In this document: piece after piece, positions 32,393 to 44,739 of the stretch
Position numbering within the stretch: the stretch's first letter is position 1
Layout: the number at the start of each line of letters is the position of its first letter
Origin: Sinelater perroti
Lineage: Eukaryota > Arthropoda > Insecta > Coleoptera > Elateridae
Direction of reading: 5' to 3'
Length of the DNA stretch: 64,000 nucleotides
Assembly (NCBI GenBank): GCA_036346155.1
Contig: JARFIY010000077.1
Location: 16,703,001-16,767,000, forward strand
Made by a program: the position numbers and the translations under genes
The notes under the pieces: generated by a model
Told to the model about the DNA's origin: nothing
Databases searched by the model: none
The model's input: only the letters and a program-made list of their open reading frames with translations

Positions 32393-34451
32393 ATGGGTAA
32401 GTTTTTCAGAGTAGCTCTGTGGAACGTTAATGGCCTAACGCAACATAAAGAAGAAATAAAATTGTTCTTATTACACAACCACATAGATGTGCTGCTAATA
32501 GTGAAACACACTTCACAACCAGATTACACAACTCTAGAACGGACTGGGCTACATATCGTAATATTCTAAGCGAAACCATAAAATTAAACATTCGACTCAA
32601 GGAATGCGAAGAAATTGAAACAGCTACTGAAGAACTCATAACAAAACTCCAGCAAGCTGCGCAACAAGCTACACCAAACATTTCACAAAAGCAACTAAAC
32701 ATTGACATACCACTGGAAATTAAACGAATGGTCGCAGAAAAACGTCGTGCTAGAGCTAACTGGCAACGAAAACATACACCTGCTGCCAAAAACGCCTACA
32801 ACCATATGACCAATAAATTAAAAACAAAACTCAAAGAAATCAGAAATGAGAAATTTGAGCTCTATGTATCTCAATTAAATCGAACTGATGATTCTATCTG
32901 GAAACCCATCAAACAAGCTAGGAAACCAAAATTCAAAATACCACCAATTAGAAAAAACAACACCGAACCTTGGGCAAAAAGCGATAGAGACAAAGTCAGA
33001 CTCTTCGCTGAACATCTATCCTCAGTCTTTCAACCACTTGATAGCGCACCAGACCAAGAAGTAGAGCGAAGTCTTTCCATCCCTCCTGACATACGTCATG
33101 AAATTAAACCCTTTACCCCAAACGAAATAAAATCTGAAATAAATCTGCTAAACCTCAAGAAGACCCCAGGAACTGATCTGATAACTGCCAAAATGCTGCG
33201 TGAACTCCCAAAAAAGGGCCTAGTGCTCTTAATTTATATTTACAATGCATCCTGAGGCTAGGATATTGGCCAAAATGCTTTAAGGCTGCACAAATCATTA
33301 TGGTCGGAAAACCCGGAAAGGAACCAACCGACGTTACATCCTATCGACCTATCAGCCTCGTCCCGGTGACCTCAAAGCTGTTAGAAAAACTCATACTTCG
33401 TCGAATTAATGAAGACTTACTGCCCCAACATTGGATACCTTCTCATCAGTTTGGGTTTCGACAGGCTCATTCTACCGTGCAACAAGTACACCGCATTACA
33501 CAAACCATAAATAAAGCACTAGAAAACAAAGAGTACTGTTCAGCTGTCTTTCTCGACATTAGTCAAGCATTTGACAAAGTGTGGCACCCCGGATTACTTT
33601 TCAAAATTAAACAAACGTTCCTTTTGGCATACTCTAATTTACTAAAATCATATCTAAGCGATAGAACATTTCAGATAAAAATTAATGAAGTAACATCAGA
33701 CTACCACCCTATCAACTCAGGCGTTCCACAAGGCAGTGTTCTGTACCAACGACACAATATACAACAATAGGAACATTCGCAGACGACACTGCTATACTGT
33801 CCAGACATGAAAATCCTGCAACTCCATCGGGCAACCTACAAAACCACTTAGTACTCCTTCAACAATGGTTACACAGATGGAAAATCAAAGTTAACGAAAA
33901 CAAGTCGGTACACACAACATTTACGCTCAAAAAACAGATATGCCCACCAGTCGTAATAAATAATCCACAAATACCACAACTGGAAACTGCAAAATATCTA
34001 AGCCTACACCTAGATCATAAGCTAAATTGGAAGGAACACCTCAAGAAGAAAAAAAAAACAAATAGATCTAAAAGTAAAGGAACTCAACTGGCTAATTGGA
34101 AGACATTCAAAATTATCGCTTGCAAACAAAACCCTAATCTATAAGACTGTTATAAAACCAATCTGGATGTATGGGGTAGAGTTATGGGGCTGTGCATCCA
34201 AATCAAACATCGCATTAATCCAACGTACTCAATCAAAAATATTACGTCAGATTACAAATGCGCCGTGGTATGTATCCAACAACACGCTGCATATGGACTT
34301 ACATCTCCCAACGATCCAGGAAGTAATCCAGGAGAGAGCTATCAAGTACCATGCAACCCTAGAAACTCACTCAAACCCCTTAGTGGAGCAGATGCTTGAA
34401 CCCAGGGTCAACCAAAGACTAAAGAAACTATGGCCAATAAACCTAATGTGA
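32393..34451 (+). pseudogene. Jockey ORF2 with deleted endonuclease
   Basis: The ATG at 32393, two bases after the ORF1 stop, opens with VALWNVNGL and HNHIDVLLI. After about 40 codons the sequence jumps to LHNSRTDWATYR, which belongs after the endonuclease, so most of the EN domain is gone. RT blocks: KKTPGTDLITAKML (33162), KPGKEPTDVTSYRPISL (33309), SHQFGFRQAHST, VFLDISQAFDKVWHPG, SGVPQGSVL (33718). A short deletion then removes GPLL.., followed by FADDTA (33776). The C-terminal part (WMYGVELWGCAS, NAPWYVSN) ends at 34451. Frameshifts lie near 33245 and 34100. Confidence 0.9.
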
Positions 34452-34677
34452 GTGTCGTGGTATGGCCAACAAACTCGTGTGTATGTGTAGTGTATTCCTA
34501 TTATCTATTAGACTCTAATACTGTCGAAGTACAAATCTGTAATGACGTAGGTTGTATCGTAGGATGTAAGCCTCATCATGTTATTCTTATCGTTAGTATC
34601 TATAATGATTGTTAACCATTTAGCTTATAGAATGTAACCTTGTTCTGATTGCTAAATAATTACATAATGAAAAAAAA

Positions 34678-34690
34678 ATTATTAAGTGTA
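34678..34690. repeat. TSD of jockey copy, right
   Basis: ATTATTAAGTGTA, identical to 30579-30591. Confidence 0.92.
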
Positions 34691-34744
34691 GCTGAACTCC
34701 TATTACACTTAACATTTGGCTTTTTAATTAACTTTCTCACTGAT

Positions 34745-35720
34745 ATCGGAGCGTGACACACGTTTATTATCCTGTGCAGTGGAAGGTGGCTCAAGTAATC
34801 TTGATTCCAAAACCAGGAAAACCGCTCTACAAAATGAATTCTTATAGACCCATTAATCTGTTATTTATACTAAGTAAACTTCTATCGCTAATAACCTTAC
34901 ATCAGTCATTGAAGATACAGCAAGCTCATAAAGTAGTCGATTATTTCAATTATTTTTTTAAAAAAAACTTTACTGTACAGTGGCCTTCTTCGATGACACT
35001 CAAGCATTTGATAAGGTATGGCATGATGGACTTGTTTATAAATTAAAAGTTATACTCCCACATTGTTATTATATTATACTAAATTCATACTTATACGAAT
35101 GACTTTTGCAAGTGAAATATGATCAATATCTCACGAAACTCCATTCAATTAGAACTGGGAGCTCACAATCAGCGCAATGTAAGGGAACTCCTTTTATATA
35201 CTATTTATATAGATATTATGTTCACCAATGAGCAATCACCACAGCCACCTTCGCTGACGGCAAGATAATCATTTTTAGACACAAAAATTTAGTAATAGGT
35301 GCTAGTATGCTGCTAAAAACGCATCTAAATCATATTGAAAAGTGGTATAAAAAGAGTGGAGATTAAACCTAAATAAAATAAAATTTATTTATATCACTTT
35401 TATAAAATGCAAGAGAACATCATCGCAAATATGCATAGTAGTGGTTACAGAAGTCAAACACTTAGGCATGCAACCAGATAAGGGTCTAACAAAGAAAACA
35501 CATATCGTGTAAGAGAAAACAACTTGGTTTAATTATTGGCTGCTTGGACGAAAATCCAAGTTATTCCTACGCAATAAATTATTGGTTTACAACCTTGCAT
35601 TTAAACCAATCTGGACCCATGGCATACAGCTGTGGGGCACGACAGCAAACGCAAACATCAAAATGATGGAAATATTCTAAGCAAAAGTGATACGTGCTGT
35701 GTGACGCCTCTTACTACATA
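34745..35720 (+). pseudogene. Jockey-type RT relic, heavily decayed
   Basis: YPVQWKVAQVILIPKPGKP and NSYRPINLLFILSKLL (34770-34880), then FDDTQAFDKVWHDGLVYKL (frame-shifted, about 34990-35045), TATFADGKIIIF near 35240 (FADD as FADG), LLAAWTKIQVI and FKPIWTHGIQLWG (35600-35640). The order fits jockey RT. It is closest in wording to the copy at 57783. No tail or target-site duplication found. Confidence 0.85.
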
Positions 35721-36329
35721 ATAGGGTGGTGTAAAAGTTTTTTGTTTTTTAATATCAATTTTTTATTATTTTGAGATGGTTACAATTCCAACATGATGAT
35801 TTATCAAATAGTTGAATTGTTTCAACAGTTTATTTACTGTCAAATCTAATAACTCCTAATGCCATTCTAATAAGAAATGTTGATATTTTGAGTGACTTTG
35901 AAAGGTGTCACAGTAATAAAATGCAGATAAAAATATCTAAATAAATTGTTATATTATAATAATACTTTAACAATAAACCTCCAGTACAATAGCGCAAACA
36001 CTCAACGATTTAATAGATGTGATCCACTTGCCTCATAGATTTTAAAGTAGCTAATGTGTATTAAGTAATAGATTAAGCAGCAAGGTGTATTAAGTAAACT
36101 TAGGGTTAAGGTCAGTAAGACTTAGCTCGCGTGTAAATCACCGTCATTATTATATATACATCACATTTGCTTATTGTAATAATTTACATATTTCATATAA
36201 TAAATAAATAAAGATGAAAAATTGAAAGTTGTCATTAAGGTTGTAATTAAATTGTGGCAAGCATATACTTGTTATTACGCCTTTGTGAAGCGAAAGTTAT
36301 ATATAGACACGCATTTGATTTACTTTTTC
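35721..36329. other. AT-rich stretch, no gene seen
   Basis: No motif recognised. Confidence 0.35.
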
Positions 36330-37166
36330 TTATTCTTTTCATTTTGCCTTACGGCGTTGGGTTTTGTAGGCATCTCTTATATTCTAATCGATTGTTAGCC
36401 AGTCTTTTTAGTTTTTGTTCTGATTTTCCTCTCTTCCTTCCAATCTTGTGTATGTGGACGAACCATTGGATTCGTGGTCGCCCCTTTCTTTCTTTCCCTC
36501 CGGTCTTGTCTCCATAACTTGCTTTGCCAGACTCATGTCATTCATGCGGAAACCATTTAAGTTGTTTTTGTTCTAGTAATTGTTCTAGTAGTGTTACCTC
36601 TACTGATTCTCTTATTTTTGTATTTGTAATCCTATCGAGTCTAGTTTTACCTGCTCTCTCTTGATGTAACGCATTTCTATTGCCTTTTACTTTTTTCGAT
36701 TAGTGCCCAGCTTTTAGATCCGTATTCTAGTACTAGTAGATATACTTGTTTATATATTTGTAATTTAGTCTTGGTTCCCACTTTTCTTTTCCCGATTAGG
36801 GTATTCTTTAGTTGGTAGTATAGGTGGTTCGTTTTTGTTATTCTACTGTTTATTTCATTGTCTACTTTGTTTTACTTTACTAATTATTCCACTTAGATAT
36901 TCTATTTATTTTACGTTGCAATATATATTTCATCTTCTTGGTTTTTGCTTTATTCTTCATTTACGTTTATTCTCTTTTCGTTAATGAGATTGTTCCATAT
37001 ATTTATTGCTTTCTATAATTTTCTTCTTTCATCCTCCACCAACACGATGCTACGTGCGTATACTAATGATTGGATTTTCACTAGTCTCTTTCTCCAGTTT
37101 CCAATTTTGGTGGTTTTCGTTTTTTTTTTTAATTTCCTTTACTATCTAGTTTATAACTATTACAAA
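36330..37166 (-). pseudogene. RTE-type RT relic, C-terminal segment
   Basis: Minus strand: YARSIVLVEDER (catalytic FADD decayed to YARS, about 37060), NEINSRITKTNHLYYQLKN, TKTKLQIYKQVYLLVLEYGS, TRLDRITNTKIRESVEV, QLKWFPHE and KGRPRIQWF (36460-36480). This follows the C-terminal order of the RTE RT at 10307-11836. It continues across the mariner at 37169-37864. Confidence 0.85.
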
Positions 37167-37168
37167 TA

Positions 37169-37864
37169 ATAGGTGTATAAAAAAGTACTCAGCTTTAGAT
37201 TTCACAGGACGCAAATCACCGTTTACATGTAACGTATTAGTAATGACATTTGGTCTTTCGAAACATCATGCGATTTGGCGTTTCATGCACATCACTTCAA
37301 TAAAAAGCTGTGTTCGCGATGGCAATCACAAAAGAGCATATTCGATTTTCTATCCACTTCGCGTTTCATCTTAACAAAAACGCTGCTGAAGCCACCGAAA
37401 TGATTTGTGCTGCATATGGTGAGAATGCTGTAACTCATGCAACGTGCAAAAAGTGGTTAAAGATTTCGCGGAGGAGAGTTTAGTCTTGAAGATCAACCAC
37501 GCGCTGGACGTCCTTAAATATTTGACACGGATCAGCTGCAGACGCGTTAGGCTGGGAACTTATCCCACATGCGACGTATAACCTAGACATGGCCCCTTCC
37601 GATTATCATTTATTCCGGTCGTTACAGCATCACTTGGCTGATACTCACTTCAAAACAGAAGAAGAAGTCCGAAAATGCATCGATAACTTTATCGTCTCGA
37701 AGCCGGTGAGTTTCTATCACCAGGGAATTCGCAAGCTACCCGAAATATGGTAAAAGGTCATCGATGCCAACGGAGAATACTTTGATACTTAAGCTTTTTT
37801 TGTTTGTTTTTAAATAAAACTTTAATTTCGCAGAAAAAAGCTGAGAACTTATTTATACATCTAT
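37169..37864 (+). mobile_element. Mariner, internally deleted, in the RTE relic
   Basis: Terminal inverted repeats of about 25 bp (left ATAGGTGTATAAAAAAG, right complement ATAGATGTATAAATAAG, both followed by a CTCAGCTTT word) flanked by TA (37167-37168 and 37865-37866). The plus strand starts MAITKEHIRFSIHFAFHL (37319) with the mariner HTH region. After a frameshift it jumps to ALGWELIPHATYNLDMAPSDYHLFRS (37540-37625), the block with the last catalytic Asp, ending NGEYFDT. The middle of the catalytic domain, including the first two catalytic Asp residues, is absent, so it encodes no working transposase. Confidence 0.9.
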
Positions 37865-37866
37865 TA

Positions 37867-39313
37867 ATAGTAAACTCAAATATTCCTCTTGCGTTATACC
37901 TCTCTATAGGTTAAACAATTCAGAGGATTGTCCGTTTAAACGTACTTGTGCCTTAATATTTTTGAACACTCCTTTAATAGCTTTATATAGTCCTCTTGGA
38001 ATTTTCATTTCTTGTAGCGATTTCCATGTGGTATTTCTGGAGGCTCTATCGAAGGCTGTAGTTAGTTCTAAAAATGCCAGATATATGGGTTTATTTAGTT
38101 CTAGAAGTGTGTCTATTATACTTCTTATTACATATATTTACATATGTTTGTATGTTTCTTCTGGAAGCTGCTTGTTCTTCCTATAGTCTTACTTCTATTT
38201 TATTTTTTAATTTGTTTTCTAGAATTTTGGCAAAATATTTTTAGAGCCGCTGATAAGATATATAGCTAGCTCTGTAGTTATTAAAGTCTGTGGTTTTCCC
38301 TTTTTATGAATCAAAACTATTATATTAAATTGTTATTTTTCTGGTATAGTTTGCTCTGTCTATCCCTGTTGATATAGTTTATGTAGCCAATTAGCTAATC
38401 CTTACTTTCTATATTTTATTAATTCGGGAGTGATTTCATCTTTTTCAGCCGCTTTTCCAAGTTTTAATTTTTTAGTTGCATGCTTTACTTCAGTTATTTT
38501 TAGCAAATTAGTTTCGTCTTTTTCTTCTGCTCTCTCATTTATATCTCTTATGGGATCTTCCTCTTCTTGCTCTTAAACTTTGTTTTATAGGATACTTTCC
38601 ATGTCTTCCGGATTTTATTATCTTCAGTTTGTATTTCGTTGTATTTTTGTTGCCTTTCCAAATTTTTCTGTTAGTCGTTTCACAGTTGCTAGAATTTTCT
38701 ATTATGTTTAAAATTGTTTTATAGTTTGTTTTGCTTGTTCCCTATTCCTTATATACTCTCTGTTTTCGTTCTTATATAGTTACTCCTTTCTTTCACTTAT
38801 GTTTTGCCTACATCATTCCACCATCTTCTTTATTTTTTACTACCTTTTGTAGTGATTGTCTTTATATACTTCTTCTGCTGTACTGAAAAGTACTTTTTTG
38901 AGAATTTCCCATCTTCTATTTAGGCCCCATTCAGTCACTTGTTTTTCTTCTTTTCTTGTTATTAATTTTTGCATAATTATATCTTCTCATTGTTGTTTTA
39001 TTTCAGGAGTTTTCAGTTTTGAATATGGATCCATTTATATATCTTATATGGTTTTCATCTCCAGTCTGATATTAGTAGTCTATGGACCCTCACATTCATT
39101 ACGTTAGATCTTATTTCTGCTCTTTATAACTCTTGTTTCTGCTTCAAATGTAATTTGGTGGATTTTCTTATGTTTGAATAGAGTATTTTTTATAACTAAT
39201 TGATTGTTACTACAAAATTCTATTATGCATTTTCCATTGTCGTTTTTTGTTATTTTCGCACCAAATTGTATAGTATCGTTTCCGATACTTACTTTCCAAT
39301 CTCTTGTGATTAT
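37867..39313 (-). pseudogene. RTE-type relic, RT N-terminal half and endonuclease end
   Basis: Minus strand, N to C: GNDTIQFGAKITKNDNGK, IIEFCSNNQLVIKNTLF and HKKIHQITFEAETR (39110-39290; endonuclease end), long decayed linker, EVKHATKKLKLGKAAEKDEI and PELIKYRK (38420-38500), VLIHKKGKTTDFNNYRAS (38260-38320), KYFAKILENKLKNKI, and EYLSLLLF at 37890, cut by the mariner. Numerous stops. Similar to the element at 8005-11836 but much older. Confidence 0.85.
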
Positions 39314-39315
39314 TA

Positions 39316-40021
39316 CGAGGCCCGTTTTTAAGCAAGTAACGTCATGAAATATCGCCGCTGCAGCGCTGCGGTCAACATCCCGCCCATGCGCCCTGTGCAC
39401 CTGCATCTGTTGGCAAACCACAGACGTCAGTTCAAACAAATTCAACCGTGTTTACCTTTTCACTGTGAGCCGTTGAAATGCCCCCACCGATTGTGAGCCC
39501 CACTGACTGTGAAGTTCGCGCTGTGATTCGTTTCCTTTGTGCTGAAGGTGTAACAGCGGCTGAAATTCAACGGCAGATTAGTGAAGTGTATGGTGAAAGC
39601 ATTATGAGTAATAGAATGGTGCGAAAATGCGTTAGGAGTTTCAAAGATAGGCGGACAAACATTTACGATGAAGAACGAAGCGGACGGCCTTCGGTCATCA
39701 CTGAAGATTTGGTCCAGAAAGTTGAGGAAAAAGTGAGACAGAACAGATGGTTTACGATTTAAAAAACATCTGGGTGGTCAGTACTTTGAAGAAATGATGA
39801 GGTCAAAACGGCTGTGTTGCAGTGGTTGTCAATCAGGCGGCCGATTTTTATAAAGATGGGATTCAAAAGCTTCCTGTACAATATCAGAAGTGCGTTGATG
39901 TTGGTGAAAATTATGTAGAAAAGTAGACTGAGGTACAGGCTTTCATATAGAAATAAAGTTATTGAAAAAAATCTACTAGTTTTTTTAAAATAAAACGCTA
40001 CTTACTTAAAAGCTCGCTTTG
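39316..40021 (+). mobile_element. Second mariner, internally deleted, in the same RTE relic
   Basis: Imperfect ~26-bp inverted ends (CGAGGCCCGTTTTTAAGC; right complement CAAAGCGAGCTTTTAAGT), flanked by TA (39314-39315, 40022-40023). A frame at 39478-39762 (94 codons) starts MPPPIVSPTDCEVRAVIRFL with the mariner HTH and KEKVRQNR. At RWFTI it joins directly to KKHLGGQYFEE (39758-39790), near the protein end, so the whole DDD catalytic core is missing. The tail (GIQKL-, VDVGENYVEK) follows after frameshifts. Empty-site reconstruction across TA restores the RTE endonuclease reading. Confidence 0.9.
39478..39762 (+). pseudogene. Mariner transposase N-terminal (DNA-binding) fragment
   Basis: 94 codons open from the ATG. 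The paired helix-turn-helix domain is intact: GVTAAEIQRQISEVYGES, then MVRKCVRSFKDRR and RSGRPSVITEDLVQKVEEKV. It contains no catalytic residues. If expressed, it would be a DNA-binding-only fragment of a mariner transposase; whether it is expressed is unknown. Confidence 0.8.
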
Positions 40022-40023
40022 TA

Positions 40024-40320
40024 TTTGGTTAGTTATTCGATGGACCTTGTTTATAGTTGTTTGCAATTCTTTGTATAATGCTTCTTTATCTTCGACATGT
40101 ATGTAATTTTGATCTTCCCCTCTATTTCCGTTATTACATACATTAATTTGAGCTGCTACTTTCCCGTTGCGTGACTCTCTGGTTTATTCCTGTTATCGTT
40201 ATAATTCCCAAACTCTCTTTTACTATTTCATTTTATTTACAAATCTATTAAGTTTTATTAATATATCCTCTACTACTAGTATGTCTGTTTTAAAATTTCA
40301 TTAGCAGCTTTTCAACAGTT
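40024..40320 (-). pseudogene. RTE-type relic, endonuclease start
   Basis: Minus strand: INVCNNGNRGEDQNY, then HVEDKEALYKELQTTINKV and RITNQI, running into the mariner. Across the empty site it continues IITRDWKVSIGND, matching the QII..D(F/W)N..VG motif of APE endonucleases. Confidence 0.7.
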
Positions 40321-41854
40321 TTGGATCATCAAGTCCAATTATAGATCTATATTGTAATTTTTAAAGAGTTTTCAGAGCACAATAATAGTATGGATGCAAT
40401 TTTTTGACCAAATATCGTAAAAGAGATGCGTATTTAGAAAATTGTGCTGAAAACCGTACTAAGACTAATTTTTAGTTTACGTAGAAAAGGAAGCAAATTT
40501 AAAAATTTGTGTTTTAGCAATACTTGGTGTCAGTAGCTTAACTACAAGGGAGCAACATGTTCTAATTATGGCTATTTTTGAGTTTTCCTTTGCACAGTTA
40601 TGCATTTTAATTAATGTGTAAAATTATTTTTTAATTAATTGTTACTTACACTTCGGACAATAAAAGGAATATAACACAAATTAATCAAAACCACCTATTC
40701 TAATCTGGATGTAACCTAATATTTCACGCATTAGGCAAATTGCGCTTTTTAAAACACCAGCAAGTTGTCATAAAAAAGTCGGCGGCAATACACATGTGAT
40801 TTCTGCATTGCGACAAAGCGTGTTCTAGCAGCTATCGATCTTAATTTTAATTGCCATTTGTGATTTATGATCACCTAAAGCACGAATTCGTTACCAACAA
40901 TAAGGTAACTACCGACTTTATCACCAAATTAATGGTGCGCTGTGCCATTCGCCGAACTGGCGCAACAGCTTTCAGCCGCTTATTTTCGGCAATAGTGCTC
41001 TGACAGGAAATAAACCCGCATTATCTACTCATAATTAAAATGGAAACATCGCAGTTGATTTCGAAGCTGTTAGGATAATGGTGCGTGTTTTAAGCAAATT
41101 TGTTTTCAATGACAGATTGCTGATAGCACGTAATCGAAGTTTAATTTGGCCGAACATTTCCTCTCAATTAATGTGTAAATAATGCTGCATTGGAGGCAGT
41201 GACAGGCAAGTGAGGCACAAATAGAAAGCACAAAGTTTTTATGTATTTATGGTATATCAAAATAATTTGCACAATTTTATTCACTTCTTCCGCAAAAAGG
41301 CATAGTCATTTTGAGTTATTGTAATATTCCTTTTTTGCAATAGAAGAAAATAATATTACTAATTTGCACCACGCTGTTATATCACAGTTATATGTATATA
41401 AAATATGTATGCATATTCAACACTCACCTTCTTGAAAGAACTAATCCGATGTTTGAGCAACTAGCCCTGCACTACAGTTACTATTGTGTTTTTTTCTGCT
41501 TTTAATTCTGTAGTGTTGTGTTAAAATATCGCATTAATATTATCAAAAGCATTGGAAAAATACCGATACTACTTTCGAGTGATATAATTATGTTCAGGTA
41601 AAATTCTTGTCCATTTTACTTGTTTTTAACTTTCTGCATCACAATTGACTAATTTAAATTTTCTTTCACCATCGATTAACTTTACTTACATTTCTGAAAC
41701 TTTCGTATCTTTCTAGCTTTTCTGTGTATATTCAGAATTTTTCTTTTTGCAATAGTCCAATATTAATCTTAACTTTGGAAAACTCGGAAAGCTAAATTTA
41801 TTTGAAAAAACTTTAAGTGGTAATCTATTTAATTGTTTTCTGCTATAATATAAT
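40321..41854. other. AT-rich stretch, no gene seen
   Basis: No coding signature or repeat recognised on either strand. Confidence 0.35.
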
Positions 41855-43731
41855 TTGTTACATAAATATAGGAAGCAAAAGTTATTCAAAAAGTCAGTAT
41901 CGTCAGAACTATTAAAACATGACAACATTGACCTAGTTTTTATACAGGAAACTTATTGTGAAACAGAAGAGCAACTACGGAAAAAGGAAAAAATACCGAG
42001 CTATAAACTGCTAGGAGCTACGTCCTATCTATTATATGGCGTAGCAACAACGTATGTTAAACAAGATATAGAAAAAGACTCCCTTGTCTTTACGTACATT
42101 GATGACAAACTCCATAACGTTGTCATAAAAATCGGAAGCATCACCAATTCCAACACCTACAAGCCACCAGCCGTATCCTGGCCAGCTCAAGTCATCCAAA
42201 CACATTCCCATCCTGCTGTGTACGTGGGTGACTACAATAGTCATCACGAGCAATGAAAGTATAGAGACTGTAGCACAAATGGCAACCCATTAGTAAAATG
42301 GGCAGAAGATGAACACCTTACCCTTGTGTTTAATGCTAAAAACCGATACAATTAAATCAACAGCTTGGAAACGTCTCGACTGACAACATAAGAGCCTATA
42401 GAAGCTTCGCGAAAAGTTCTCCCTGGCTTCCCGCACAGTCAGCACCGTCCAGTCATAGTATAGGTAGGAATACAAATTCCTCTAATCACATTTGTTCCTC
42501 ACCAAAGGCAAAATTTTAAAAAAATCAACTGGACAAAGTCTCCACAGAACTAGACAAATGCTTAAGCTGGATATCCCCTACCAATAGAACCCACAACAGA
42601 TTTGTCGGCGCCGTAATGAGTACTGCCAAAAAGTGTATACCAAGAGCCTATCGCAAGGAATTCATTCCCGAATGGCCCAAAAACAGTGACGAGATGTACT
42701 AAAATTTTATAGAAGCTGGTGATCAGGAAATAGCAGACGAGCTACTTTATAGCCTAAATCCGGTAAAACAGGAAAAGTGACAGAAACGGTAGAAAGGCTG
42801 AACTTTCAGACATCGAGCAAGCAAGCATGAGCACTGTTAAGGAAACTAGGAAGCGGAGTCCCCACAAAGACAAACGACAATTGTCCGCCCAAACGACTTT
42901 GCTTCACACCTAGTAGCACCAAAGAATAAAGAACATACAATTGAAGTGAAACGAAAACTTAAAACCCTAAAATCTCAAGCTACAAAAACAAAAAATTCTC
43001 ACCCCTACACTTGCGAAGAAGTTTCAAATGCTTTTAAGGATGTCAAGCTAGAAAAAGCCCCAGAGTTTAATAATATTGTCCCTGAATTCCTAATAAACTG
43101 TGGCAATTACGCCAAAGTCTGGATAGCTCACTTTTTCATAAATATCATGCAAACTGGCAATATCCCAAAATAATTTAAACAATCGAAGATACTCGCTATA
43201 TTAAAACCAGGCAAAGCAGCTGACAGCCCCAATAGCTGCAGACCAATAACTCTGCTATCTGTAACTTATACGCTACTAGAACGGTTTATTTATAACAGAA
43301 TTAGCACAAAATTGCTTGAAGCGATTCCGGTTGAACAAGCAGGCTTTCGGCCAAAAAGAAGCTATGCAGACCAAGTTTTACTACTAATCACTCACGTTAA
43401 GGCAGGATTTCAAAGAAAACTTAAAACTTCAGCTGTTTTTATCGACCTGTCTGCGGCCTACGATAGAGTGTGGAGAGAAGGTATGATATACAAGCCCCTT
43501 TGCGTAATCCCCTGCAAATTAACAGCCCGAGTAGTAGACAGCATGCTAAACAAACGCGTGTTTCAAATAGCTATAGGACCCGACATCATTTCCTCAAGTA
43601 AACTGAAGAACGGGCTACTACAGGGATCAGTTCTTGCTCCAGTTCTCTTTAGCCTGTACATTGCAGATATGCCAGAAACAATATCAAGAAAGTTTAGCTA
43701 CGTTGATGACTGGGTAATTACAAAAAACTAG
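41855..43731 (+). pseudogene. Non-LTR element with APE endonuclease and RT (separate family)
   Basis: Endonuclease: HDNIDLVFIQETYCETEEQ (41918), GVATTYVKQDIEKDS and VYVGDYNSHHEQ (42218). RT: YTCEEVSNAFKDVKLEKAP (43006), CRPITLLS after a frame change, EQAGFRPKRSYADQVLLL (43333), TSAVFIDLSAAYDRVWREG (43428), GLLQGSVLAPVLFSLYI (43612) and SYVDDWV (43699), where YVDD replaces FADD. It stops soon after the catalytic box and lacks the thumb and 3' end. The wording (QAGFRPKRSYADQ; IDLSAAYDRVW) differs clearly from the jockey and RTE copies here. I place it in the I/jockey superfamily but not in a named clade. Confidence 0.83.
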
Positions 43732-44739
43732 TATAATTTGTACTAGCAAGTCTAGCTTTTATTGATAGTAATTATCTTTCCAAGAAAAAGGAATCACCAT
43801 TTTTTTCCTAGTGGTGTAGTAAGTTTCGTACAATTATGTAAGTGTAACAGTAACATTCTTACACCTCATGAAGTTTATATTAACACATTGTAATGTTTGC
43901 AATATTGATGTGCAGAATATGAAGCACGATTATATAGCCTATGTTTTTTTGTGGGATAGTGCATTGTGAATTAAAAATTATCGAGAAGGTAATAAGCTAA
44001 ATAGTGTTCAAAAAAGCATATCTCAAACGACATCTATGCTCTTGACAGGACATTTTATTTCTTTGTGATGTTAAGTGATAGGTTAATGTTGCATTATCAC
44101 ATATTCCACGCAATCTCTGAACCTTGTGTAACATTACGTTTTATCTAAGAGAGTATTTTTCAATATCATGAGCACTAAAACGGTTGAACTTTATCACAAC
44201 ATTTCTTGCATTGTCTATAGTTAGTTTTTGTAGTTTAAAAACTATGGTTAATAACTTAAGTCTCGTGAAAGTGCTATTATTTTTGTATTCAACCCTTTTA
44301 TTCTATAAATACTGATTAATATTTTTACTAAGTTTGTCTTTTGCGACAGAAAAGTTAGCTGTATGGCTATACGTATGTATACTTGCAAAAAATATATAAA
44401 AAGCTATTGATTCCATCATGTTATTTTCTAGTCTTTGCTTTGACGTGGCAAAATCTCTATTAATTATACTTCTATAGTTTGATTTCTCTCTTTCTTTGGA
44501 GATCCGACTAACAGTTTGCTTTTACTTAATACAGCAATATCTTCAGTAGATGTTTTGTAAGATAATTAAAAATTTGCAGTTTTCTCATTTCTGTACGCAC
44601 CTCATTTTTATATTTCTATTACTAACAATATTAATTTATTATACCTAATTCTTATTGTAACATATAATATGTAACAATGACAGAATCTATTAGTTGATGA
44701 AATATGTAACCGATTTAAAATAGAATAATTACAAGGCAA
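43732..44739. other. AT-rich stretch, no gene seen
   Basis: No motif recognised. Confidence 0.35.

Larger units (their letters stand above)
30592..34677 (+). mobile_element. Jockey-type element with both ends, internally deleted
   Basis: 4086 bp between perfect 13-bp target-site duplications, ending in a short A run (34670-34677). Contents: a 5' UTR with two ~80-bp GC-rich repeats, ORF1 with three zinc knuckles, and ORF2 lacking most of its endonuclease and a block before the RT catalytic box. The two intact junctions show it is a full-length insertion that lost internal DNA later or moved in trans as a deleted copy. Confidence 0.92.
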
